Assembly (NCBI RefSeq): GCF_040256395.1
Contig: NZ_CP158300.1
Coordinates: 124,001-188,000 of the forward strand
Origin: Deinococcus sonorensis KR-87
GTDB taxonomy: Bacteria > Deinococcota > Deinococci > Deinococcales > Deinococcaceae
Length of the DNA stretch: 64,000 nucleotides
Direction of reading: 5' to 3'
The position numbers and the translations under genes are program-made. Below the pieces are notes generated by a model, which was not told the origin of the DNA, made no database searches, and worked only from the letters and a program-made list of their open reading frames with translations. Within the stretch, counting starts at the first letter, position 1. Each line of letters begins with the position of its first letter. Below are positions 16,003 to 24,767 of this stretch, in pieces.

Positions 16003-17538
16003 CTACTTCAGCCAGGTGGTCCGCAGGCCCAGGTAGCTGGTGTTCGGGTAGTGCTGGTAACCCTGCACGCGCGTGCCGGCCGCCTCGTACTGGGTGCTGG
16101 AGTACAGGAAGACCATCGGGCTCTGGTCCACCAGCCGCTTCTGCACCTGAGCGTAGATGGTTTTGCGGGCTGCCGGGTCGCTGGTCTGCCGGCCCTGGTC
16201 CAGCAGCTTGTCGAGGGTGGCGTCCTTGAAGTTGGTCAGGTTGCCGCCGCTGTCGGAGGCGAAAGGGGTGTACAGGTAGTCGTCCGGGTCGCCCTGCCCG
16301 CTCTCGCCCAGGATGGTCGCCATGTAGTTCTTCTTCAGGATGTCCGGCAGGTACACGCTCCACTCCAGCGCCGTGATGTTGACCTTGATGCCCAGCGGGG
16401 CCAGCTGCGCCTGGATGATCTCGGCGGGCGCCCGCAGGAAGTCGTAGGTGCTGGTCACCTTCAGCTCCAGCGTGAAGCCGTTGGGGTAGCCGGCCGCGGT
16501 GAGCAGCGCCTTGGCCTTGGCGAGGTCCGGCTTGCCGTAGCTGGGGTCGGGCGCGGCGTAGTAGCTGCCGTTGGGGAGGGTGGTGCCGCGCGCGGGCAGG
16601 CCGCCCGCTCCCAGCAGCGCCACGTCCACGATCTCCTGGTTGTTGACGGCGTACGCGATGGCACGGCGCACCCGGGCGTCGGTCAGCGGCTTCTGGTTCA
16701 CGTTGAAGAACAGCGCGCGGTAGTTGGCGCTGGGGCCGCCCAGCACCCGCACCTGCGCGTTGCCCTGCAGCGTCTTGATGTCGGTGGACGGCACGTACTC
16801 GATCCAGTCCACCGTGCCGGTCCGCAGCGCCGTGACGCGGGCGGTGGCGTCCGGCAGGTAGCTGTAGGTGATGCCGTCCAGGTACGGGAGCTTGTTGCCC
16901 TTGGCGTCGCGGCCCCAGAAGTTCGGGTTGCGCTTGAGCACCATGCGCGTCTGCGGCAGGTACTCGCTGAACATGAAGGGACCGGTACCCACCGGTTTGG
17001 TGTTGAGGGTGGTGGCCGCTTCCTTCGGCACGATCACGTTCAGGCTGAAGGCCAGCTTGCTCAGGAGCGGCGAGTACGGCTTGCTGAGCGTGATGACCAC
17101 CGTCTGCTTGGTGGGGGCGGTCACGCTCTTGACCAGCTCGAAGTCGCCGCTGCGGGGTGACTTGGTGGCCGGGTCCTTGATGCGGTTGATCGAGTACACC
17201 ACGTCGCTGGCCTCCAGCGCACGGCCGTTGTGAAACTTCACGCCGCTGCGCAGCGTGAAGGTCCAGGTCAGGCCGTCCTTGCTGGCGGTCCAGCGGGTGG
17301 CCAGCGACGGCACGATTTTGCCGCTGCTGTCGAACGCCACCAGCGTGTCGTAGACGTTCTCCAGCTGGTTGCGGGTGGAGGTGGCCTCGGTGACGTGCGG
17401 GTCCAGGCCCACCGGGTCGGCCTGCATCCCGGCGCGCAGGATGCCGCCGCTGGTCTGGGCGTAGGCGGTGACCGGCACGGTCAGGCCCAGGGCGAGGCTT
17501 ACGAGGACGGCGGTGCTCAGGGTACGGGACTGCTTCAT
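16003..17538 (-). CDS. ABC importer substrate-binding protein, DppA/OppA family
   Basis: 511 aa. The start at ATG 17538 is set by an AGGGAAC site and a clear signal peptide (residues 1-27, ending AYAQ). The mature protein is a family-5 solute-binding protein: GLDPHVTEATSTRNQLENVYD near its start (in outline GLDPHVTEAT and NVYDTLV), the EPTVDW-type region, and AYAVNNQEIVDVALLG. This family captures di- and oligopeptides but also oligosaccharides or opines. It is the last of a five-gene operon with two permeases, a cupin and an XRE-cupin regulator. No ATPase gene is present, so the transporter must use subunits encoded elsewhere. Confidence 0.85.
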   Translation of the reverse strand: MKQSRTLSTAVLVSLALGLTVPVTAYAQTSGGILRAGMQADPVGLDPHVTEATSTRNQLENVYDTLVAFDSSGKIVPSLATRWTASKDGLTWTFTLRSGVKFHNGRALEASDVVYSINRIKDPATKSPRSGDFELVKSVTAPTKQTVVITLSKPYSPLLSKLAFSLNVIVPKEAATTLNTKPVGTGPFMFSEYLPQTRMVLKRNPNFWGRDAKGNKLPYLDGITYSYLPDATARVTALRTGTVDWIEYVPSTDIKTLQGNAQVRVLGGPSANYRALFFNVNQKPLTDARVRRAIAYAVNNQEIVDVALLGAGGLPARGTTLPNGSYYAAPDPSYGKPDLAKAKALLTAAGYPNGFTLELKVTSTYDFLRAPAEIIQAQLAPLGIKVNITALEWSVYLPDILKKNYMATILGESGQGDPDDYLYTPFASDSGGNLTNFKDATLDKLLDQGRQTSDPAARKTIYAQVQKRLVDQSPMVFLYSSTQYEAAGTRVQGYQHYPNTSYLGLRTTWLK

Positions 17539-17579
17539 GGGTTCCCTCCAGCGCGCCCAGACGCGGGCGCAGATGCGGA

Positions 17580-18449
17580 TTAACGGTTCAGGCGCGGGTC
17601 CAGGGCGTCGCGCAGCGCGTCGCCCAGCAGGTTGAAGCCCAGCACGGTCAGCATGATGGCCAGGCCGGGGCTGATGGACATCCAGGGATTGGTTTCCAGA
17701 AACGGGCGGCCGTCGGCGATCATCTGGCCCCAGGCGGGGGCGGGCGGCTGGGTGCCGAGGCCCAGAAAGCTGAGCGCCGCCTCCGCCAGGATCGCGTAGG
17801 CCAGCCGCAGCGTGATCTCGACCAGCACCGGTCCGGCCGCGTTGGGCAGCACGTGCCGCCACAGCAGCCGCCGGTCGGTGGCGCCCAGCGCGGTGCTGGC
17901 CTCCACGTACATCGCGTCGCGGGTGCGCAGCACCGCCGCCCGCACCACCCGGGTGAAGGGGGCAGCGTAGGCCACCGCGATGGCCAGCGTCAGGTTCCAG
18001 AAGCCGCCGCCCAGGAACGCCAGCAGGGCGATGGCCAGCAGCACCGCTGGGAACGCCAGGAAGATGTCGGTGACGCGCATGATGACGGTGTCGACCCAGC
18101 CGAGGTAGTACCCGGCCAGCGCCCCCAGACTGCCGCCCACCGCCAGCGCCAGCGCCACGCTGATAGCGCTGACCGACAGGCTGATGCGGCTGCCGTAGAT
18201 CACGCGCGACAGCAGGTCGCGGCCGTACAGGTCGGTGCCGAGCAGGTGGCGCAGGCTCGGCCCCTGCATCCGGTCGACCGGCATGTACCCCACCGGGTCG
18301 TAGGGCGCCAGATGCGGGGCCAGCAGCGACGCGGCCACCACCAGCACCGTGAGCAGCAGCCCGATCACGCCCCCGGGCGAGCGGAAGAACAGCCGGGCGG
18401 CGCGGCGGGCCGGGGACTGCACCCGGGCCGGCCGGGCCAGCACCGTCAC
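17580..18449 (-). CDS. ABC importer permease, DppC family
   Basis: 289 aa with six predicted membrane segments. It carries the binding-protein-dependent permease (EAA) loop AASTALGATDRRLLWRHVLPNA, read here as EASTALGATDRRLLWRHVLP. The N-terminal signature LLGTDLYGRDLLSRVIYGSR is the DppC/OppC type. Start codon overlaps the DppB-type stop by 4 bp. The EAA loop docks the ATPase, none of which is encoded here. Confidence 0.85.
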   Translation of the reverse strand: MTVLARPARVQSPARRAARLFFRSPGGVIGLLLTVLVVAASLLAPHLAPYDPVGYMPVDRMQGPSLRHLLGTDLYGRDLLSRVIYGSRISLSVSAISVALALAVGGSLGALAGYYLGWVDTVIMRVTDIFLAFPAVLLAIALLAFLGGGFWNLTLAIAVAYAAPFTRVVRAAVLRTRDAMYVEASTALGATDRRLLWRHVLPNAAGPVLVEITLRLAYAILAEAALSFLGLGTQPPAPAWGQMIADGRPFLETNPWMSISPGLAIMLTVLGFNLLGDALRDALDPRLNR

Positions 18450-19399
18450 GAGAACACCACCCGGCGGTCAATCAGCAGGTACAGCACGTCCACCAGCACG
18501 TTCACCAGCACAAAGCTCACGGCGATGAACAGCACCGCCCCCTGGACCACCGGGTAGTCGCGCAGGTTGATCCCTTCCAGCGCGTAGCGGCCCACGCCCG
18601 GCAGCCCGAAGATCTGCTCGATGATCACCGCGCCGCCCAGCAGGCTGCCTACCTGCAGGCCCACCACCGTCACCACCGGGATCAGGGCGTTGCGCATGGC
18701 GTGGCGGTACACCACCACCCGCTCGCGCAGCCCTTTGGCACGGGCAGTGCGGACATAATCCTGACCCAGCACCTCCAGCAGACTGGCGCGCACGATGCGG
18801 GTCACGGCGGCGGCCAGCCCCAGGCTCAGCGCCAGCGACGGCAGGAACAAGGAGCGCAGGTTCTGGCCCAGCGACTCGGGCAGCGGCACAAAGCCGTTCG
18901 GCGGAAACACCCGCCACGTCAGGCTGAGCAGCAGAATCAGCAGCAGCGCCAGCCAGAACTCTGGCGCGGCCAGCCCGATCAGCACGAAGCTGCTCGACAG
19001 CACGTCGGCGGCCTTGCCCCGGTTCAGGGCAGCCGTGACGCCCAGCGGCACCCCGATCAGTAGGGCCATCAGCAGCGCCAGCACCGTCAGTTCCAAAGTG
19101 ACCGGAAAGCGCAGCATCAGGTCAGTGAAGACCGGGCGCGCGGTGCGCAGGCTGACGCCCAGGTCACCGTGCAGCAGCGCACCAAGCCACGTCCCGAACT
19201 GCACCGGAATCGGCTGGTCCAGCCCGAACAGCCGCCGCATCTCGGCCTGCTGCTCGGGGCTGACGTTGCCTTCCAGCCCGATCAGGTTGGTGACCACGTC
19301 GCCCGGCACCAGCCGGATCAGCGCAAAGACCAGCACGCTGACGCCGAAGGCTGCAAACAGCGCCAGCAGCAGCCTGCGGGCCAGCCAGCCGGCGCTCAT
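18446..19399 (-). CDS. ABC importer permease, DppB family
   Basis: 317 aa with six membrane helices. The N-terminus LLALFAAFGVSVLVFALIRL followed by PGD is the hallmark of DppB-type subunits. The coupling loop reads DYVRTARAKGLRERVVVYRH. Forms a heterodimer with the DppC-type protein. Overlaps the cupin gene upstream and dppC-type gene downstream by 4 bp each, so the operon is tightly coupled. Confidence 0.85.
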   Translation of the reverse strand: MSAGWLARRLLLALFAAFGVSVLVFALIRLVPGDVVTNLIGLEGNVSPEQQAEMRRLFGLDQPIPVQFGTWLGALLHGDLGVSLRTARPVFTDLMLRFPVTLELTVLALLMALLIGVPLGVTAALNRGKAADVLSSSFVLIGLAAPEFWLALLLILLLSLTWRVFPPNGFVPLPESLGQNLRSLFLPSLALSLGLAAAVTRIVRASLLEVLGQDYVRTARAKGLRERVVVYRHAMRNALIPVVTVVGLQVGSLLGGAVIIEQIFGLPGVGRYALEGINLRDYPVVQGAVLFIAVSFVLVNVLVDVLYLLIDRRVVFS

Positions 19400-19674
19400 C
19401 GGCGCTCCAGCAGCAGGTAGCTGAGCGTCACCTCCTCCAGCACCACCGCGCGGTGCCGCTCGCCGGCCGGGATGAAGGTCACGTCGCCGGCCGCGAGCTC
19501 GTACTCCCGCCCGCCGCTGACCGCGCGCATCCGGCCGGTGTGGATGAACGACACCTCGTCCTGCTCGTGCTCGGTTTCCGGCAGCTCGGTGCCGGCGGGA
19601 AAGCTCAGCCGCCCGAAGGTGGCCGGCAGGTGCTGAAAGCGGCGCTGGTCGTCATGAACGTTGAGCAGTTCCAT
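19396..19674 (-). CDS. Single-domain cupin
   Basis: 92 aa. The two cupin motifs are visible: ETEHEQDEVSFIHTGRM (metal ligands His and Glu) and GDVTFIPAGERHRAV (His). Could be a sugar- or amino-acid-handling isomerase, or a small binding/sensor protein. It lies between the XRE-cupin regulator (32 bp) and the permease (4-bp overlap), so its ligand is likely related to the transported substrate. ATG 19674 follows GAGGGCC. Confidence 0.75.
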   Translation of the reverse strand: MELLNVHDDQRRFQHLPATFGRLSFPAGTELPETEHEQDEVSFIHTGRMRAVSGGREYELAAGDVTFIPAGERHRAVVLEEVTLSYLLLERR

Positions 19675-19705
19675 GGGCCCTCCAGAACAGCAGAAGTGGA
19701 GCGAA

Positions 19706-20251
19706 CTACAGCAGCTTGGGGGTGCCGACCCACAGGATCACCGTTTCGGACCCGCTGGGATTGGCCCAGGCGTGCGGGGTGGTGCTGGCGTGCTGGGCGC
19801 TGTCCCCGGGATGGAGCGTGTGCCGGTCCTCGCCCACCTGCAACTGCAGGGCACCCTGCAGCACGTACAGAAATTCCTCGCCCAGGTGGGTGGTCAGCGG
19901 CGAGCTGAACCCCGCCTCGACGTGGATCATCATCGGTTCCAGTTCCAACCCCTGGCCCCGGCCCGCCAGACTCTTGATGCGGAACGGAATCTCCTGCACG
20001 CTCAGGTAGGTATCGTCGGTGCGGCGCACCACCACCGCCTGATGCTCGGGATCGGAGATGAAGTAGTTCAGGCTGACGCCCAGAGCGCGGGCGATGCCGG
20101 CCAGTGAGGTGACGGTCGGATTGGCCTGGTTGCGTTCCAGCTGCGAGAGGTACGGGACAGACAGACCACAGGTCTCGCTGACGTCCCGGAGGGTCAGCGA
20201 CAGTTGACGGCGACGGGCGCGAATGCGGGAGCCGAGCTGCAGAGCCACCAC
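19706..20251 (-). CDS. XRE-family regulator with C-terminal cupin
   Basis: About 181 aa from the tandem GTGs at 20251/20248, preceded by AGGTGGAGGG. The open frame continues further upstream, but that part lacks protein character. Helix-turn-helix at residues 5-60 (LRDVSETCGLSVPYLSQLERNQANP in part: SVPYLSQLERN), cupin at 105-175 (TTHLGEEFLYVLQGALQL, LHPGDSAQHAS). This class senses a small ligand through the cupin and represses nearby genes. It heads the importer operon and is divergent from an SDR. A -35/-10 pair with flanking direct repeats lies upstream, suggesting autoregulation. Confidence 0.8.
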   Translation of the reverse strand: MVALQLGSRIRARRRQLSLTLRDVSETCGLSVPYLSQLERNQANPTVTSLAGIARALGVSLNYFISDPEHQAVVVRRTDDTYLSVQEIPFRIKSLAGRGQGLELEPMMIHVEAGFSSPLTTHLGEEFLYVLQGALQLQVGEDRHTLHPGDSAQHASTTPHAWANPSGSETVILWVGTPKLL

Positions 20252-20300
20252 CCCTCCACCTGCGTCCTGCGCCGCGAGGCGGCCGGGATCAGGTGGCTCA

Positions 20301-20340
20301 ACCTTAGTTAACTTTTTCTGAAATGTCAAAATTTTTCTGA
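20301..20340 (-). promoter_or_regulatory. Promoter of the XRE-cupin/importer operon with candidate operator
   Basis: On the minus strand TTGACA (20324-20329), 17-bp spacer, TAAGGT (20301-20306). Two direct repeats of TCAGAAAAA (20313-20321 and 20332-20340) lie 19 bp apart, one within the spacer and one upstream of -35. This AT-rich patch stands out from the GC-rich surroundings and is a likely binding site for the XRE regulator. Confidence 0.55.
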
Positions 20341-20376
20341 CACCTGCCAGGAGCCCTCTGACGCCGCCGCATCGCT

Positions 20377-20382
20377 TAGAGT
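20377..20382 (+). promoter_or_regulatory. Candidate -10 of a leaderless promoter (SDR gene)
   Basis: TAGAGT, 7 nt before the ATG at 20390. No good Shine-Dalgarno site is present. The -35 is weak. Confidence 0.4.
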
Positions 20383-20389
20383 GAGCGGC

Positions 20390-21217
20390 ATGACCCAATC
20401 AGCAAGTCTGCGCACGCCCGACCCCGCCGGCACGCTGTCCGGCCGGGTGGTTCTGGTGACCGGCGCCGCCAGCGGCATCGGCCGCGCGATTGCCCTCACG
20501 GCGGGCGCGGCGGGCGCCCGGGTGGTGGTGTCGGACCAGCAGCCGCAGGGCCAGGACACGGCCGACCTGCTGCAGCAGCAGGGACACCCGGCGATCTTCG
20601 TGCCGTGCGACGTGGCCGACCCGCAGGCGGTGGAGCGGCTGGTGCAGGCGGCGGTGGCCGAATACGGTCAGCTGGACGTGCTGGTGAACAATGCCGGCAT
20701 CGCGGGCGGCGGGGTACTGGCCCATGAGCTGGGCATCGACGCCTGGGATCGGGTGCTGGCCGTCAACCTGCGCGGCCCCTTCCTGTGCGCCCGCGCCGCC
20801 CTGCCGCACCTGATGGCCTCGCGCGGGGCGATGGTCAACATCGCCTCCACCTACGGCCTGATCGGGGCGCCGCTGTCGGCCGCGTACTGCGCGTCCAAGG
20901 GCGGGGTGGTGAACCTGACCCGTCAGCTGGCGGTGGATTACGGCCCGCACGGGGTGCGGGTGAATGCCGTGTGCCCCGGCTACATCGACACCGACATGGG
21001 CGGTCACCGGGCCCGACTGGAGCCGGCGCAGCGGGAGGCGGCCCAGGCGCGGCGCGAACGCAATGCGGCCCGCCAGCCTTTGGGACGGCAGGCCCAGCCG
21101 GAAGAGGTGGCGCGGGTGGTGGCCTTCCTGGCGTCGGACGCGGCCTCCTTTATGACCGGCGCCATTGTGACGGTGGATGGGGGCTGCACCGCGACGTTCA
21201 ACCACGGCGACAGCTGA
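20390..21217 (+). CDS. Short-chain dehydrogenase/reductase (SDR)
   Basis: 275 aa from ATG 20390. Cofactor motif VTGAASGIGRAIA, the NNAGIAGG motif, catalytic Ser in NIASTYGLIGAPLSAAYCASKGG with Tyr/Lys (YCASK), and the C-terminal FMTGAIVTVDGG. These are the classical SDR features for an NAD(P)-dependent alcohol or sugar oxidoreductase. Substrate unknown. Divergent from the XRE-cupin regulator, which may control it. An alternative GTG at 20381 overlaps the -10 and is less likely. Confidence 0.85.
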   Translation: MTQSASLRTPDPAGTLSGRVVLVTGAASGIGRAIALTAGAAGARVVVSDQQPQGQDTADLLQQQGHPAIFVPCDVADPQAVERLVQAAVAEYGQLDVLVNNAGIAGGGVLAHELGIDAWDRVLAVNLRGPFLCARAALPHLMASRGAMVNIASTYGLIGAPLSAAYCASKGGVVNLTRQLAVDYGPHGVRVNAVCPGYIDTDMGGHRARLEPAQREAAQARRERNAARQPLGRQAQPEEVARVVAFLASDAASFMTGAIVTVDGGCTATFNHGDS

Positions 21218-21243
21218 GCGCAGCCAGCGCCGGCGCAGAGCCA

Positions 21244-21282
21244 TTGACAGCGCTCCCACGGGTCGGTACTTTAACGGTAAAG
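21244..21282 (+). promoter_or_regulatory. Promoter and possible operator of the GH3 gene
   Basis: TTGACA (21244-21249), 17-bp spacer, TACTTT (21267-21272). An inverted repeat CTTTA-ACGG-TAAAG (21269-21282) overlaps the -10 and start region, the usual place for a repressor. About 190 bp of leader separate it from the start codon. Confidence 0.55.
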
Positions 21283-21473
21283 ATAAGCCGGTCGTCCACG
21301 GTGGGTCAGCCTGCGCCGGGTGGCGGGTGTGCCCGCCGTCCATGGTCCGGCCCGAATGATCACCTCTTCCGACTGCCGCCGGTTCCGGAAACAGAGCCGG
21401 GGCACCGTCCCTGACCGGCGCCCGCACCTCGCCCTGCGCCGTCCGCCCCGCCCTCTTTCCCAGGAGCCCGACC

Positions 21474-23315
21474 ATGACCCAGACCCCACCGATCGCGCCG
21501 CAGCGTCCGCTGCTCGACCCCGACGGCCAGCAGTTCGTGGAGCAGCTGCTCGCCCGCATGACGCTCGACGAGAAGATCGGCCAGATGACCCAGCCGGAGA
21601 AGAACAGCGTCAAACCCGGCGACGTGGCGCGGCTGGCGCTCGGCTCGGTGCTGAGCGGCGGCGGCGGCAACCCGGACCCCAACACACCGGAGCACTGGCG
21701 CGAGATGGTGCTGGGGTTCCGGCGCGAGGCGCGGCAGTCGCGGCTGGGCATTCCGCTGATCTACGGGGTGGACGCGGTGCACGGCCACAACAATCTGCAC
21801 GGCGCCACCATCTTCCCGCACAACATCGGGCTGGGCGCCGCCCGCAACCCGGACCTGGTGCGGCGCATCGGGCGGGCCACCGCGCGGGAAGTGGTGGCCA
21901 CCGGGGTGCGCTGGGACTTCGCCCCGGCTGTCAGCATTCCGCAGGACATCCGCTGGGGCCGCAGCTACGAGGGCTACAGCCAGAATACCGAGGTGGTGGC
22001 GGAACTCGCCTGCGCCTACATTGAGGGGCTGCGCGGCGAGGCGTGGCACAGCCGCGTAAGCGTGCTGCCGAGCGTGAAGCACTTCGTGGCGGACGCGGCC
22101 ACCACCTGGGGCAGCAGCACCCGGGTGGACCGCCAGCAGCTGGAACTGGACCGCACGCTGGCCATCTCGCAGGTGGGCGAGCAGTTCATGCAGTTGCTGG
22201 ACCTGGGCGCGTGGCAGAGTGACCAGGGCAACAGCGAGATCGACGAGGCCACGCTGCGCCGGGTGCACCTGCCGCCCTATCAGGCGGCCATCGAGGCGGG
22301 CGCCATGAACGTGATGGCGTCCTACAGCAGCTGGCAGGGCCTCAAGATGCACGGGCACCGCTACCTGCTCACCGAGGTGCTGAAGGGTGAGCTGGGCTTC
22401 CAGGGCTTCGTGGTGAGCGACTGGGAGGGCATCCAGCAGGTGCACCCGGACTTCCGCGAGAGCGTGGTGCGCTCGGTCAACGCCGGCATCGACATGGTGA
22501 TGGTGCCGTTCGACTACGAGGGCTTCATCTCTACGCTGCGCGAGGCGGTGGAGGCCGGCGACGTGAGCGCCGAGCGCATTGACGACGCGGCGCGGCGCAT
22601 CCTGAGCGTCAAGTACGCGCTGGGGCTGTTCGAGGACGACGACGAGCCGGCCGTGCCGCTGGACGAGGTGGGCTGCGCCGAGCACCGTGAGCTGGCGCGC
22701 GAAGCGGTGCGGCAGACGCTGGTGCTGCTGAAGAACGAGGGAGGCGCGCTTCCGCTGGACCCGGGGGCGGAACTGCTGGTGGCCGGCGCGGCTGCCGACG
22801 ACGTGGGCGCGCAGTGCGGCGGCTGGACCATCAGCTGGATGGGCGGGCACGGCGACGTGACGCCCGGCACCAGCCTGCTGGCCGGGCTGCGCGCGGCCGC
22901 CAGCGACCCCGCTCAGGTTCACTACGCGCCGGACGGCCGGGTGGACCGCCGCTACCGCTCGGCCCTGGTGGTGATCGCGGAGGAACCCTACGCCGAGGGC
23001 ATGGGTGACCGCAGCTCGCTGGCGCTGACCGAGGAGCAGCGGGCGCTGCTGACGCGGGTGCGGGCGCAGGCCGAGCAGATGACAGTGCTGCTGCTGTCCG
23101 GCCGCCCGAACATCGTCAGTGAGGAGCTGCCGTCCTGGGACGCCTTTGTGGCCGCCTGGCTGCCCGGCAGCGAGGGCCAGGGCGTTGCCGACGTGCTGTT
23201 CGGCCAGTTCCCGTTCAGCGGACGGCTCGAATACACCTGGCCGCGCTCGAACGACGACCTGGTGGCCCCCGCCGACCCGCTGTTCCGCCCGGGCGACGAA
23301 CTGACCACCGGCTGA
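21474..23315 (+). CDS. Glycoside hydrolase family 3 (beta-glucosidase/beta-xylosidase type)
   Basis: 613 aa, ATG after AGGAG. The (beta/alpha)8 domain has IPLIYGVDAVHGHNN, SVLPSVKHFV and the nucleophile Asp316 in GFVVSDWEGI. The second domain (about 400-600) begins VLLKNEGGALPLD. Family 3 enzymes cleave terminal beta-linked glucose or xylose from oligosaccharides. No signal peptide, so it acts in the cytoplasm on imported oligosaccharides. That hints that the nearby Dpp-type importer may carry sugars. Contains its own promoter and a convergent terminator. Confidence 0.9.
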   Translation: MTQTPPIAPQRPLLDPDGQQFVEQLLARMTLDEKIGQMTQPEKNSVKPGDVARLALGSVLSGGGGNPDPNTPEHWREMVLGFRREARQSRLGIPLIYGVDAVHGHNNLHGATIFPHNIGLGAARNPDLVRRIGRATAREVVATGVRWDFAPAVSIPQDIRWGRSYEGYSQNTEVVAELACAYIEGLRGEAWHSRVSVLPSVKHFVADAATTWGSSTRVDRQQLELDRTLAISQVGEQFMQLLDLGAWQSDQGNSEIDEATLRRVHLPPYQAAIEAGAMNVMASYSSWQGLKMHGHRYLLTEVLKGELGFQGFVVSDWEGIQQVHPDFRESVVRSVNAGIDMVMVPFDYEGFISTLREAVEAGDVSAERIDDAARRILSVKYALGLFEDDDEPAVPLDEVGCAEHRELAREAVRQTLVLLKNEGGALPLDPGAELLVAGAAADDVGAQCGGWTISWMGGHGDVTPGTSLLAGLRAAASDPAQVHYAPDGRVDRRYRSALVVIAEEPYAEGMGDRSSLALTEEQRALLTRVRAQAEQMTVLLLSGRPNIVSEELPSWDAFVAAWLPGSEGQGVADVLFGQFPFSGRLEYTWPRSNDDLVAPADPLFRPGDELTTG

Positions 23316-23382
23316 GCCCGCTCTGGGCAAGGCCCTCTGCTCTCCCCGGCCCTCCTCACCTTCCTCTGCCCAAAGACATCAG

Positions 23383-23409
23383 GGTCGCGGAGCCCCCCGC
23401 TCCGCGACC
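23383..23409. terminator. Hairpin terminator between convergent genes
   Basis: GGTCGCGGAGC and GCTCCGCGACC around a 5-nt C loop, followed by TTGAGG. Lies between the GH3 stop and the acyl-CoA dehydrogenase-like stop. Confidence 0.7.
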
Positions 23410-23486
23410 TTGAGGTCAGCATGCATGAGGGGTCGTGAAACCGCTGTGCATGACGGCCGGGTGCCGTGCAGCCGCTTTCCCTGCCT

Positions 23487-24635
23487 TTAGAGGTTCAGGG
23501 CGGCGCGGCCCAGCAGGGTGTGGCCCTGATCGTCGCCGGGCGGGTGGGTCAGGCCCGCGCGGGCGTCCCGGAACAGCCGTTCCAGCGGCAGCGCGGCGGT
23601 CAGCGCCGCGCCACCCGCCGCCCGCAGCGCCAGATCCGTGACCTGCACCGCCGCGTTGGTGCACAACAGCTTGGCGCCCGCCAGCTGAGGCAGCAGGCGC
23701 TCACGCTCCTGTGGCGCCCCCGCCCACCCCTGGGTCGCCGCGTGCAGCACCGAGCGCGCGCCCAGCAGGGTCAGCTGCATCTGCCCGACCGTCTGCTGGA
23801 TGCGGGGCAGGGTAGCGATCGGCGCGCCGAGGGCGGTCGGCACCCGCTGGTGCGCGTAGGTCACCAGCGCGTCCAGCGCGGCCTGCCCCACGCCGAGATA
23901 CGTGGCGGCCACCGCCGTCCAGAACCACCCGCCGCCCAGCGGGTTGGGCGCGGCCGGCCGCACCGCATGGCTGTCCGGCACCCACACCCGGTCCAGCTGC
24001 ACGTCGTCGGACGCGCTGCCGCGCAGCGCCAGGCTGCCCTCCCAGGTGGGCAGGACCCGCACGCCCTCCCGGTCAGCCGGAATCACGAAGCGCCACACCT
24101 CGTCTGCGGGGGTGGCGGCCGTCACCACCAGATAATCCAGCGCGCTGGAGCCGGTGCTCCAGGTCTTGCGGCCGGTGACCCGCCAGCCGCCCGGCACCGG
24201 CTCGGCCCGGGTGGCGGGCAGGCCTCCGCGCGAAGGGCTGCCCAGTTCCGGTTCGCTGGCCAGCGAGTTGCTGAGCGCGCCGCGCTGCACGCTCGCCCGG
24301 GCCAGTTCCGCGTACAGCGGCTCAGGCAGGCCGCCCTGCTCTCCCAGACTTCCCAGCAGGTGGGCGTTCATGGCCGCCACCAGCGCCAGCGAAGCGTCGG
24401 CGCGGCCCAGCCGTTCCTGCTGCACGGCAAATTCGTACAGGCTCGCGCCCAGCCCGCCCAGCCGCTGCGGCACCGTCAGGGCCGGGTAGCCGCTCTCGCG
24501 CAGCGCCTGCACCCCCGCCTCAGACAGTCGGCCGTTCCGGTCCGCGTGGGCGGCCTGGGCAGCGAAGACTTCGGCCAGGCGCCCGGTCAGCGCGTTGAGG
24601 TGGTCCTGGCGGGTGGCCTGCTCGGTGCTGGTCAT
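23487..24635 (-). CDS. Acyl-CoA dehydrogenase-family flavoprotein
   Basis: 382 aa from ATG 24635. N-terminal helical domain with LPALTVPQRLGGLGASLYEFA in part (TVPQRLGGLGASLYE), the middle beta domain RVTGRKTWSTGSSALDYLVV, and a C-terminal bundle that contains YLGVGQAALDALVTYAHQRV. The arrangement fits acyl-CoA dehydrogenases and related flavin monooxygenases (DszC type). I do not see the usual catalytic Glu clearly, so a monooxygenase or other role is possible. Substrate unknown. A TACACT hexamer 8 nt upstream suggests a leaderless transcript, divergent from the histidine kinase. Confidence 0.75.
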   Translation of the reverse strand: MTSTEQATRQDHLNALTGRLAEVFAAQAAHADRNGRLSEAGVQALRESGYPALTVPQRLGGLGASLYEFAVQQERLGRADASLALVAAMNAHLLGSLGEQGGLPEPLYAELARASVQRGALSNSLASEPELGSPSRGGLPATRAEPVPGGWRVTGRKTWSTGSSALDYLVVTAATPADEVWRFVIPADREGVRVLPTWEGSLALRGSASDDVQLDRVWVPDSHAVRPAAPNPLGGGWFWTAVAATYLGVGQAALDALVTYAHQRVPTALGAPIATLPRIQQTVGQMQLTLLGARSVLHAATQGWAGAPQERERLLPQLAGAKLLCTNAAVQVTDLALRAAGGAALTAALPLERLFRDARAGLTHPPGDDQGHTLLGRAALNL

Positions 24636-24643
24636 CGTGGTGC

Positions 24644-24649
24644 AGTGTA
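24644..24649 (-). promoter_or_regulatory. Candidate -10 of a leaderless promoter
   Basis: TACACT on the minus strand, 8 nt before the start at 24635. Confidence 0.4.
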
Positions 24650-24767
24650 CGGTGCCGACCGGTGCGGAAGGGTTGCCCGCGTTACCCATCCGGCGTGTGA
24701 GGTGGTTCCGGTCCTGGAGGTCCGCACAGGATCTACTATGGAACGTGTTCTTCAAGACTGAGCGATC

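Noticed and set aside
17539..18471. Extension of the binding-protein frame upstream into a 822-aa protein
   Set aside because: A signal peptide and ribosome binding site mark the real start at 17538; the extension is antisense-free but overlaps the DppC-type gene in another frame and has no protein character.
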